Assembly: GCA_025455795.1 (NCBI GenBank)
Contig: JALOLW010000113.1
Span: forward strand, 1 to 9,807
Direction: 5' to 3'
Length of the DNA stretch: 9,807 nucleotides
Source: Spirosomataceae bacterium
Lineage (GTDB): Bacteria > Bacteroidota > Bacteroidia > Cytophagales > Spirosomataceae
In this document: positions 1 through 5,995 of the stretch, one piece after another
Position numbering within the stretch: position 1 is the stretch's first letter
How the letters are laid out: every line of letters starts with the position of its first letter
Made by a program: the position numbers and the translations under genes
The notes under the pieces: generated by a model
Seen by the model: the letters and a program-made list of their open reading frames with translations, nothing else
Database searches by the model: none
Told to the model about the DNA's origin: nothing

Positions 1-64
1 CTGCCAGGAGAAGGGGGCAGTACATAGTCCCTCTCCTGACAGGAGAGGGATTTAGGGTGAGGTT
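1..64. repeat. Intergenic GC-rich hairpin repeat (type P2)
   Basis: Positions 29-37 (CCCTCTCCT) and 41-49 (AGGAGAGGG) form a perfect 9-bp stem with a 3-nt loop, followed by ATTTAGGGTGAGGTT at 50-64. Positions 1-20 start with CTGCCAGGAGAAGGGGGCAG, which could be the second half of a similar hairpin cut by the window edge. A diverged copy lies inside the FG-GAP gene at 8941-8976: read on the minus strand it has CCCTCT, then AGGAGAGG, then GGGTGAGGTT in the same order. That marks this as a dispersed element and not a dedicated terminator. No T-run follows the stem. Confidence 0.6.
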
Positions 65-114
65 GAATATACGTACCACAAAAATTGTCAGAGAACGATT
101 TTTTTTTAAGAACA

Positions 115-135
115 CAAAGGTAGTAATCTTACTAC
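115..135 (-). promoter_or_regulatory. Leftward -7 box with overlapping dyad
   Basis: On the minus strand positions 122-115 read TACCTTTG, an exact match to the Bacteroidota -7 consensus TAnnTTTG. It overlaps a 7-bp dyad at 120-135 (GTAGTAA, two bases, TTACTAC), which could be an operator. No convincing -33 element is seen, and no leftward gene starts between it and position 1, so any target lies outside the window. It may be fortuitous in this AT-rich stretch. Confidence 0.25.
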
Positions 136-215
136 TTTTAAAAAAACTTTCAACTCTGTGCAACCTTCGGGCGTTTTGGTGCATCTTATTCGCAACAAAG
201 CAGCCAGAAAACAAA

Positions 216-246
216 TACCGAGGGCTGCAAAACACAGCCCTCGGTA
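216..246. other. 12-bp perfect stem-loop in intergenic DNA
   Basis: TACCGAGGGCTG (216-227) pairs perfectly with CAGCCCTCGGTA (235-246) around a 7-nt loop. Rightward there is no T-run after it. Leftward it is followed by a T-rich stretch (ATTTGTTTTC), so it might be a weak leftward terminator, but no leftward gene ends here. It could equally be a palindromic repeat or an mRNA leader structure. It lies upstream of the promoter box of the receptor gene. Confidence 0.45.
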
Positions 247-315
247 CTAAAAACCGTTCGTCAATGAATTAAGACCGCTTATGTAAAGAAAGGTAGCTTG
301 TATTGCAAACTACTA

Positions 316-323
316 TACTTTTG
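316..323 (+). promoter_or_regulatory. -7 promoter box for the outer-membrane receptor gene
   Basis: TACTTTTG matches TAnnTTTG exactly and lies 67 bp before the ATG at 391. A TTG at 298-300 could serve as a -33 element, but the 15-bp spacing is shorter than usual, so only the -7 box is supported. Confidence 0.5.
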
Positions 324-390
324 AACCGTCAATTCAAACAGCCAATTTAAACAAAAGACATTGGGCGCAAAGTCGCTCATTTTTGCAGCC

Positions 391-2823
391 ATGAAAACAA
401 TTTTTATTAGCCTCGCGGCATCAGCGATGCTGCTCTGTACGCCTGCCATTGCCCAAACCAAACTCACGGGCGACGTTCAAGACAAATCTGCTAAAGGCAT
501 TTCGTTTGCCACGGTGATGCTGCTCAAAGCCAAAGATTCTACCCTTGTCAAAGGAGGCATTACGAGCGAAAGCGGCCACTACGAACTCGAAACCACGGCC
601 AAAGGTCGTTTTTTGGTCGCCGCCCAGCAAATGGGATACCAAAAAGTATTCTCTGCTCCTTTTGAATTGGCCGAAGGCACTACCACCCTCAACATCCCCA
701 CCCTACAAGCAGCAGAATTGAGCCAAAATCTCAACGAAGTCAAAATCGTTCAGAAAAAGCCATTTGTAGAGCAGCAGATAGACCGCATGGTGGTCAATGT
801 CGAAAACAGCATCGTATCGGCGGGTGGCACGGCACTCGAAGTCTTGGAAAAATCGCCTGGTGTGACCATAGACCGCCAAAACGACCGCATTCAGTTCAAA
901 GGCCGTCAGGGAGTAATGGTGATGTTGGACGGAAAACTGCAGCAAATTTCGATGCAGGATTTGATGAATTTGCTCCAATCTATGCCCAGCGACAACATCG
1001 AAAAAATTGAGCTTATCAGCACACCTCCCGCCAAATACGACGCTGCTGGCAACTCTGGCCTCATTAACATTGTGCTGAAAAAGAACAAAAACTTTGGCAC
1101 CAACGGCAGCTACACGCTTGGCGCGGGCTACGGACGCTATGAAAAACTCAACGCTTCGCTCAACTTCAACCACCGCAACGCCAAATACAACACTTTTGGC
1201 AGTATCAGCGGTTTTCACGGGCGCATGTTCAATACACAAGACATAGACCGCACTATCGCCTACCGCGACCAAATCACGTACTTTGACCAAAACAGTCCGC
1301 GAGTGGGCAAGCCCCAAAACCTCAACTTTCGCACTGGGATAGACTTCTTTTTGAACAAAAAAACGACTTTGGGCGTATTGGCTACGGGTTTTGTGAACAA
1401 TTTCGAGATGACGGGGATTTCGAGTACCGATATTTTGGACAGAAACCGCACACTGACGAGCCGATTTGCAACCGACGCTCACAACAAAATGGCACTCAAC
1501 AACTTGACGGGCAATGTCAATTTTAAGCGTGACCTCGGCAAAGGCCGCGAACTCACCGCCGACGTGGACTATGCCCGCTTCAACGGTGATGCCAGCAACG
1601 AACTCTCTACCGATTATTTCACACCCGACAATCGCCTCAGCAATAGAGAGTTGGTCCGTAACATCATGCCTTCTGTCATCAATATCAGTGCCGCCAAAGT
1701 GGATTATGTTCACCCCTTGAAAAAAGGGAAATTTGAGGCAGGATTGAAAAGTAGTTTGGTGAGTACCGACAACGATATGCGCTTTGAACTCGGCGTGGAC
1801 AATCAATGGGTACTCGACCCCAAACGCTCCAATCGCTTCAAATACGACGAAAACATCAACGCCGCTTACAGCAATTACAGCACTCAACTCAACAAAAAAA
1901 CGAGTCTTCAACTGGGCCTACGCGCCGAGCATACCCACTCACGCGGCAACTCCGTGACGCTCAACAACATCGTCGAACGCGATTATATTAATCTGTTTCC
2001 GAGTGCGTTTCTGTCACGGCAGTTAGATTCGAGTCACACCCTCAACGTGTCGTACAGCCGCCGCATAGACCGCCCCAACTACCGCGATTTGAACCCATTT
2101 GTGTTTTTCTTGGACCCTTTTACTTTCCAAGAAGGCAATCCTAACTTGCGTCCGCAGATTACCAACTCTATCCAAGTGACGCACGTTTTCAAAGGTTTTC
2201 TCTCGACTTCGCTCGGATATAGCCGCATCAACGACGTGATAGCCAATCAAATACCAAAACAAATCGCGTCAGAAAACAAGACGTTTATCACGACCGAAAA
2301 CCTCGACCACCAAGATAGCTATAATCTAACAGTGAGCTTGCCGCTGCCCATCCAAAAGTGGTGGATGATGCAAAGCAACATTAGTGCGTTTTACAACCGC
2401 TTCCGCTCGTTTTACTACGGAGCAGATTTGGATGTGAGTCAGTTTGGAGCGTCGGTTTTTGTAAACAACAACTTCACGCTGCCCAAGGGCTACACAGCAG
2501 AGTTGAGCGGATTTTGGAACTCCCCCACGCAATACAACCTCCTCCAAGCACGGGCGCAGGGACAAATCAGCATGGGCGTAGCAAAATCGTTTTGGAACAG
2601 AAAAGGCTCATTACGCTTAACAGTCAACGACATCTTTTTCTTGAATCGTTTTGCAGGAACGGTCAAATACCAAGATTTAGACTTCCGCGTGATGTCGCGT
2701 TGGGAAAGCCGTCAGGCGCGGGTGTCGTTTACGTATCGTTTTGGCAATCAAAACGTGAAGGCCGCGCGTCAGCGTAGCACCAGCACCGATGATTTGAGAA
2801 ACCGCGCCAATCAATCGCAATAA
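391..2823 (+). CDS. Outer membrane beta-barrel family protein (TonB-dependent receptor-like)
   Basis: Probable TonB-type outer-membrane receptor of about 810 residues; its ligand cannot be told from sequence. The ATG at 391 is chosen because it begins a clean signal peptide (MKTIFISLAASAMLLCTPAIA, residues 1-21); the frame is open back to a TTG at 361, but that would put ten polar residues before it. Residues 23-103 form a carboxypeptidase-regulatory-like beta domain with the usual 'GxSFATVML...G...T...G.Y' pattern. Residues about 125-230 look like the plug domain, ending in IEKIELISTPPAKYDAAG and GLINIVLKK, as in this family. The rest is alternating beta-strand sequence with NPNLRPQ at about 596, typical of the 'OMP_b-brl_3' barrel. 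The barrel ends in RVSFTYRFG, followed by a charged tail of about 25 residues. It appears monocistronic, with its own promoter box and a downstream terminator at 3027. No SusD-like partner is adjacent, which argues against a classical polysaccharide utilisation locus. Confidence 0.9.
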   Translation: MKTIFISLAASAMLLCTPAIAQTKLTGDVQDKSAKGISFATVMLLKAKDSTLVKGGITSESGHYELETTAKGRFLVAAQQMGYQKVFSAPFELAEGTTTLNIPTLQAAELSQNLNEVKIVQKKPFVEQQIDRMVVNVENSIVSAGGTALEVLEKSPGVTIDRQNDRIQFKGRQGVMVMLDGKLQQISMQDLMNLLQSMPSDNIEKIELISTPPAKYDAAGNSGLINIVLKKNKNFGTNGSYTLGAGYGRYEKLNASLNFNHRNAKYNTFGSISGFHGRMFNTQDIDRTIAYRDQITYFDQNSPRVGKPQNLNFRTGIDFFLNKKTTLGVLATGFVNNFEMTGISSTDILDRNRTLTSRFATDAHNKMALNNLTGNVNFKRDLGKGRELTADVDYARFNGDASNELSTDYFTPDNRLSNRELVRNIMPSVINISAAKVDYVHPLKKGKFEAGLKSSLVSTDNDMRFELGVDNQWVLDPKRSNRFKYDENINAAYSNYSTQLNKKTSLQLGLRAEHTHSRGNSVTLNNIVERDYINLFPSAFLSRQLDSSHTLNVSYSRRIDRPNYRDLNPFVFFLDPFTFQEGNPNLRPQITNSIQVTHVFKGFLSTSLGYSRINDVIANQIPKQIASENKTFITTENLDHQDSYNLTVSLPLPIQKWWMMQSNISAFYNRFRSFYYGADLDVSQFGASVFVNNNFTLPKGYTAELSGFWNSPTQYNLLQARAQGQISMGVAKSFWNRKGSLRLTVNDIFFLNRFAGTVKYQDLDFRVMSRWESRQARVSFTYRFGNQNVKAARQRSTSTDDLRNRANQSQ

Positions 2824-2894
2824 GCATAAAAGATGCCCGATTTTGGAATCGTCTTGTAACCTTTTTCCAAAAACACGGTAGTACATTGCACGGG

Positions 2895-2959
2895 ACTCGT
2901 GGCACGACTGGAACTTATCGCTTTATTATTAACGAGTCAGCATCAGTCGTGCTACGAGT
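2895..2959. repeat. 16-bp inverted repeat with 33-nt spacer
   Basis: ACTCGTGGCACGACTG (2895-2910) and CAGTCGTGCTACGAGT (2944-2959) are reverse complements at 15 of 16 positions; the mismatch would be a G-U pair in RNA. A further ACGAGT at 2932-2937 in the spacer could compete for the left arm, giving two alternative folds. The rest of the 327-bp gap (2824-3150) holds a terminator at 3027 and a promoter box at 3115, with no gene. The repeat may be a dispersed palindromic element or a 3' UTR structure. Confidence 0.55.
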
Positions 2960-3026
2960 GATAACAAGCTCGCAGCAATTTTTGAAAAATCAAAAAGAAT
3001 TTAGTTTAGGTTAAGAAAGCGTTTGG

Positions 3027-3059
3027 AAAGCCGCCCTTCATTTGAGGAGCGGCTTTTTT
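3027..3059 (+). terminator. Rho-independent terminator
   Basis: AAAGCCGC (3027-3034) pairs with GCGGCTTT (3049-3056), and the inner bases can extend the stem imperfectly. A run of six T (3054-3059) follows. It lies about 200 bp after the receptor gene stop and before the next promoter, so it most likely ends the receptor transcript. Confidence 0.75.
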
Positions 3060-3114
3060 GTCGTTAGATTGAGATTGGAAGCGTCAAAATAATGTACTAT
3101 GCAAAGATTTTTTG

Positions 3115-3122
3115 TAACTTTG
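3115..3122 (+). promoter_or_regulatory. -7 promoter box for the Mpo1-like gene
   Basis: TAACTTTG matches TAnnTTTG exactly and lies 28 bp before the ATG at 3151, downstream of the terminator at 3027-3059. No clear -33 TTG was found at the expected distance. Confidence 0.55.
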
Positions 3123-3150
3123 CCGTGTCAAACCTTAAACAATTCCTAAC

Positions 3151-3615
3151 ATGAGAACGATGCAAAGTCTGCTTGATGAGTACGGCGAAAGCCACCAAAA
3201 CCCCACCAACAAACTCGTACACTGGTTTTGTGTACCCTCAATTGTATTCAGCGTTATTGGGTTATTGTACAGTGTTAAATTACCTATCGAAGTGACGGAA
3301 AGCATCCCGCTCAACCTCGCCATGATTGTGTTGGCCATTACGCTGGTTTATTATCTGCGGCTCTCTTTTACACTTTCGATTGGGTTTTTCTTGTTTGCGT
3401 GCGGCTGTCTGTATTTGGCCCAACAAATCGAAACCTCTCATTTTAAGCTGTGGCAGGTTTCTATTGCGGTTTTTGTGATAGCCTGGGTGATTCAGTTTTG
3501 GGGACACAAAGTGGAGGGCAAAAAGCCTTCTTTTCTCAAAGACGTTGAATTTTTGATGATTGGCCCTGCTTGGTTGCTGCATTTTATCTACAAAAAACTG
3601 GGGATTCCGTACTAA
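3151..3615 (+). CDS. Mpo1-like / DUF962 family integral membrane protein
   Basis: A 154-residue multi-spanning membrane protein of the DUF962 (yeast Mpo1/YGL010w) family. The N-terminus carries the family signature LLDEYGESHQNPTNKLVHW (residues 7-25), with histidines at 15 and 24. A second signature, QFWGHKVEGKKPSF, lies at 115-128 with His119. Hydrophobic segments fall at about 25-42, 53-70, 72-90 and 102-118, with a fifth weaker one near 134-146. Yeast Mpo1 is known as an Fe(II)-dependent dioxygenase in fatty-acid alpha-oxidation during phytosphingosine breakdown; the three histidines here are consistent with metal binding. The bacterial substrate is unknown, and a lipid role is inference. 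The gene stands alone: it has its own promoter box upstream and a strong terminator downstream (3674-3710). The ATG at 3151 gives the usual family start; Met4 is an alternative. Confidence 0.88.
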   Translation: MRTMQSLLDEYGESHQNPTNKLVHWFCVPSIVFSVIGLLYSVKLPIEVTESIPLNLAMIVLAITLVYYLRLSFTLSIGFFLFACGCLYLAQQIETSHFKLWQVSIAVFVIAWVIQFWGHKVEGKKPSFLKDVEFLMIGPAWLLHFIYKKLGIPY

Positions 3616-3624
3616 GTAGCAAGC

Positions 3625-3672
3625 CACCGCGTTGGCAGCCCGAGGTTATTTGTTAATCGTTATTCGTAATTG
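3625..3672. repeat. Heptamer array joined to a GC-rich core (intergenic)
   Basis: Positions 3645-3672 are four degenerate 7-bp units: GTTATTT, GTTAATC, GTTATTC, GTAATTG. Immediately left of them, 3625-3644 reads CACCGCGTTGGCAGCCCGAG. On the opposite strand this resembles the GC-rich cores found inside the FG-GAP gene at 6681 and 7033: about 15 of 19 positions agree, with one gap. It ends one base before the terminator stem at 3674. It has no coding function and looks like a dispersed short repeat. Confidence 0.5.
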
Positions 3673-3673
3673 A

Positions 3674-3710
3674 AATAAACCCCGCAAAAGAGATTTTTGC
3701 GGGGTTTATT
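3674..3710. terminator. Bidirectional rho-independent terminator
   Basis: AATAAACCCCGCAAAA (3674-3689) pairs perfectly with TTTTGCGGGGTTTATT (3695-3710) across a 5-nt loop. The A-rich and T-rich ends make it usable in both directions. It sits between the convergent genes 3151-3615 (+) and 3762-4142 (-). Confidence 0.9.
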
Positions 3711-3761
3711 ATATGGTGTGGACAGTCAGAAAGCGGCAAAAGCAGACAGATAGAGCGGTTT

Positions 3762-4142
3762 TTATTTTGCGGATGAAGTGTTAGGCTTCTTGGTGTTTTT
3801 GGCGGCCACTTCGTTGTTTGAGGAAGTAGGCTGAAAATGCAACTTATAGTGACCTGGCGACGACAACGGATTCAAAACAGGCGGCTGGATTTTGGGCGCG
3901 GCAAAGGCAAATTTGGCCTCCGTACTCATGTCCACACTTCCTTGCCGCTTGTAATTATGCACCGAGGCGTTGAGAGGCTGAACTTTGTATTTCTCAGAAG
4001 AAGTTTGTTCGATTTTCACTTCGGCAGTTTCAAACGTATTCTGCTGGTTTACAGGACGCTTATAGTTGTGAGGCGAATTTTGCGCCAACGCTGTCATTGT
4101 TCCTAAAAGTACGATTGCTGAGATTTGGATGAAAGATTTCAT
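3762..4142 (-). CDS. Small exported protein with three HNYKR-like repeats
   Basis: A 126-residue protein of unknown function. Residues 1-20 (MKSFIQISAIVLLGTMTALA) are a clear Sec signal peptide with an ALA cleavage site and no lipobox cysteine, so the product is probably periplasmic or secreted. The mature part is polar, low in complexity and rich in Pro, Asn, Lys and Ser. It carries a short motif three times: SPHNYKRP near residue 23, SVHNYKRQ near 60 and SPGHYKLH near 95. No enzyme motif or membrane segment is visible. The ATG at 4142 is the only start that keeps the signal peptide. A TACTTTTG box precedes it at 4182-4175, and the strong terminator at 3674-3710 follows it, so it is monocistronic. 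It may be lineage-specific and may bind a partner through the repeats, but that is a guess. Confidence 0.75.
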   Translation of the reverse strand: MKSFIQISAIVLLGTMTALAQNSPHNYKRPVNQQNTFETAEVKIEQTSSEKYKVQPLNASVHNYKRQGSVDMSTEAKFAFAAPKIQPPVLNPLSSPGHYKLHFQPTSSNNEVAAKNTKKPNTSSAK

Positions 4143-4174
4143 GGTAGTAACGAGTTGATTGTTCTGATTTGATG

Positions 4175-4182
4175 CAAAAGTA
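4175..4182 (-). promoter_or_regulatory. -7 promoter box for the small exported protein
   Basis: On the minus strand positions 4182-4175 read TACTTTTG, an exact TAnnTTTG match, 32 bp before the ATG at 4142. It is divergent from the plus-strand box at 4244-4251. No -33 element is evident. Confidence 0.5.
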
Positions 4183-4243
4183 CCGCCACCGTCTTAGAGC
4201 GAAATTAAGATGAAGTTAGAATCACATTAGAAATCATTTTTTG

Positions 4244-4251
4244 TACCTTTG
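4244..4251 (+). promoter_or_regulatory. -7 promoter box for the CotH-like gene
   Basis: TACCTTTG matches TAnnTTTG exactly and lies 32 bp before the ATG at 4284. The 141-bp divergent intergenic region (4143-4283) therefore holds one promoter box for each strand. Confidence 0.5.
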
Positions 4252-4283
4252 GCTTATTCTTTTGCTATCAATTTCCCTCCAAT

Positions 4284-5357
4284 ATGAACCATAAAATCAT
4301 CCTTTGTTTTGGACTGCTGCTGTACATGAGTATTTCGTCAGGCATCGGTCAAGAGGTTGTCACGCAAGATTCTACGAAGAAAAAAACAAAACTGGGACCT
4401 CTTTTCAAAAAAGACGAACTACTGCGTTTTACGCTTACCACCCATTTCAAACCCCTGCTACGCGACCGAAGCAACAAAAAACCGCCCTACCGCTGGGCCA
4501 AAATCTCGTACGACCGCAAGAAGAAAAGTAGAGTAGCGATGAAAATTAGGGTAAAAGTGAGAGGAAATTTTAGGCGTGCTACGGCCAACTGCACCTTCCC
4601 TCCTCTCCTACTCAACATTCCCAACAAAAAGGATAAAAATACGATTTTTGAGCGTCAAAATTTGCTCAAATTGGTCACCCATTGCCAAAATGAAGAGTAC
4701 ATTATTCAAGAGTATTTGGTGTATCAGATGTTCAACCTGCTCACAGAACATAGTTTTCAAGCCCGACTCGCCCAAGTGACTTATGAAGATTCGGCGGGGA
4801 AACGGGCAACGGAGACGCGCCCCGCCTTTTTGTTGGAAAATGAAACTTTTTTGGCCAAACGAATTGGCGCTACCAACATCTATCGCAAACAGGTCCCTGC
4901 CTATTTGATAGACTCGGTAAACATGGCCACGGTGGCGGTGTTTGAGTACATGATTGGCAATACCGACTGGTCGGTGCCGTTTTTGCACAACATCAAATTG
5001 TTTTCCAAAAACGACCGAATCATCGCCGTACCGTACGATTTTGACCATTCGGGCATTGTAGAAGCCAAATACGCGCGTCCTGCCGAAGAGCTGAATCTTG
5101 AATCGGTCAGGCAGCGACTGTACCGAGGGCTTACCTATTCACCCGCCGTTTTTCAGGAAGTTTTTGATAATTTTAGACGTGCCAAGCCCGCTATTTACGC
5201 ACTTTACGAAGAAAACCCGCAACTCAAAGAAGGCTACGTAAAGCGTACCGTCAAGTATTTGGATGCTTTTTACAAAACCATAGACGACCCCAAATCGCTC
5301 AAAAGTATCTTTACCAGCACTGCTAGCCCGCCCGTAGTCATCAAAGGGCTCAATTAG
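4284..5357 (+). CDS. Exported CotH-kinase-like protein
   Basis: A 357-residue protein with an N-terminal signal peptide (about residues 1-22, hydrophobic IILCFGLLLYMSIS). Its layout follows CotH-type atypical kinases. There is a basic beta segment with KVRGNFRRA (91-99) and CTFPPLLLNI (103-112), then LLKLVTHC (127-134) leading into a helix. A lid-like strand AFLLENETFLAKRIGA comes next (181-196). GNTDWS (225-230) with HN (235-236) resembles the catalytic GNxDW...N loop, and PYDFDHSG (250-257) resembles the metal-binding DxD site. CotH proteins are known to phosphorylate secreted or surface proteins; the substrate here is unknown, and activity is inferred only from these motifs. It has its own promoter box. 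Its stop codon overlaps the end of the convergent gene 5350-5955 by 8 bp, and there is no terminator between them. Confidence 0.7.
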   Translation: MNHKIILCFGLLLYMSISSGIGQEVVTQDSTKKKTKLGPLFKKDELLRFTLTTHFKPLLRDRSNKKPPYRWAKISYDRKKKSRVAMKIRVKVRGNFRRATANCTFPPLLLNIPNKKDKNTIFERQNLLKLVTHCQNEEYIIQEYLVYQMFNLLTEHSFQARLAQVTYEDSAGKRATETRPAFLLENETFLAKRIGATNIYRKQVPAYLIDSVNMATVAVFEYMIGNTDWSVPFLHNIKLFSKNDRIIAVPYDFDHSGIVEAKYARPAEELNLESVRQRLYRGLTYSPAVFQEVFDNFRRAKPAIYALYEENPQLKEGYVKRTVKYLDAFYKTIDDPKSLKSIFTSTASPPVVIKGLN

Positions 5358-5955
5358 CCGCCCAATAAAACATCACAAGGTACGTCACCACGGCCAACGG
5401 AAAACCAATCATAAAAACGGTATAGGCGGTTTTGATAAGGCGATATTTGCGTTTCATCACTTGTCCTTGTGCGTAGATGTTTTTGAGAATGACTTCATGC
5501 ACTACCGCCTCCTTCGTAATGACCCCCTGCATCACTTCTTTGTATTCATCCATGGAAAGTGCGGTGTAGTCGGCAAAAAACAACAGGTCCATCTGCTGCG
5601 TAGGTTCGATGTCGTTTTGGATAGGCTGCGGATTCACCGAGGGGCGGGTGGCCCAAAGTGCCAGTGTAATCGTGGTAAGGCAAACCCCCACGAGCAACAC
5701 CGTGGGCAAAAGCAACGCAGGCCGCGCTCCCAGTTCTTGCAGCATCAAAGAAGCCATGATGGAGATAATGATGGCATTGACCGACACCAACAAGTTCGCT
5801 TTTTGGTCGGCCAATTGGCTCAGTTGCAGTTGATTGGTGAGCGTAGAACGGTACATCGTTTCTACGGTACGGCCTGTTTTGGCTTTTTTCTCTTTCTTGA
5901 CTTTGTCCTTTTTTTTCTCTTTAACGGGCGTCAGGTTCTCTTCTTGCGTGTCCAT
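5350..5955 (-). CDS. Pycsar effector-type (DUF5706) membrane protein, no adjacent cyclase
   Basis: A 201-residue protein. Residues 1-29 are an unusually lysine-rich, probably cytoplasmic tail. From about residue 31 it matches the DUF5706/Pycsar effector (PycTM) pattern. TMYRSTLTNQLQLSQLADQKANLL (33-56) runs into SVNAIIISI. LLFFADYTALSMDEY comes at 124-138, and IYAQGQVMKRKYRLIKTAY at 160-178. Hydrophobic helices lie at about 57-72, 80-101 and 176-197. In Pycsar anti-phage systems such proteins respond to cUMP or cCMP made by a neighbouring cyclase and damage the membrane. Here no cyclase or HD-domain protein is nearby, so a defence role is unproven and a housekeeping homologue is possible. It starts 40 bp after the FG-GAP lipoprotein gene, has no TAnnTTTG box of its own, and may be cotranscribed with it. 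Confidence 0.82.
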   Translation of the reverse strand: MDTQEENLTPVKEKKKDKVKKEKKAKTGRTVETMYRSTLTNQLQLSQLADQKANLLVSVNAIIISIMASLMLQELGARPALLLPTVLLVGVCLTTITLALWATRPSVNPQPIQNDIEPTQQMDLLFFADYTALSMDEYKEVMQGVITKEAVVHEVILKNIYAQGQVMKRKYRLIKTAYTVFMIGFPLAVVTYLVMFYWAAN

Positions 5956-5995
5956 GTAGGTTGTAGGTGTTTAAAATCAGGCACAATATCGTTTT

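Noticed and set aside
57..272. 71-codon plus-strand frame at the left end
   Set aside because: It starts at a GTG inside a hairpin repeat, has an unnatural composition, and spans a stem-loop; nothing supports translation.
703..1911. 402-codon open frame on the minus strand
   Set aside because: It lies wholly antisense to the receptor gene, has no signal peptide, domain or promoter, and is explained by codon bias of the real gene.
2829..2886. Minus-strand peptide VFLEKGYKTIPKSGIFYA as a gene remnant
   Set aside because: It looks protein-like but is under 25 codons, has no start signal and I recognise no parent family; chance cannot be excluded.
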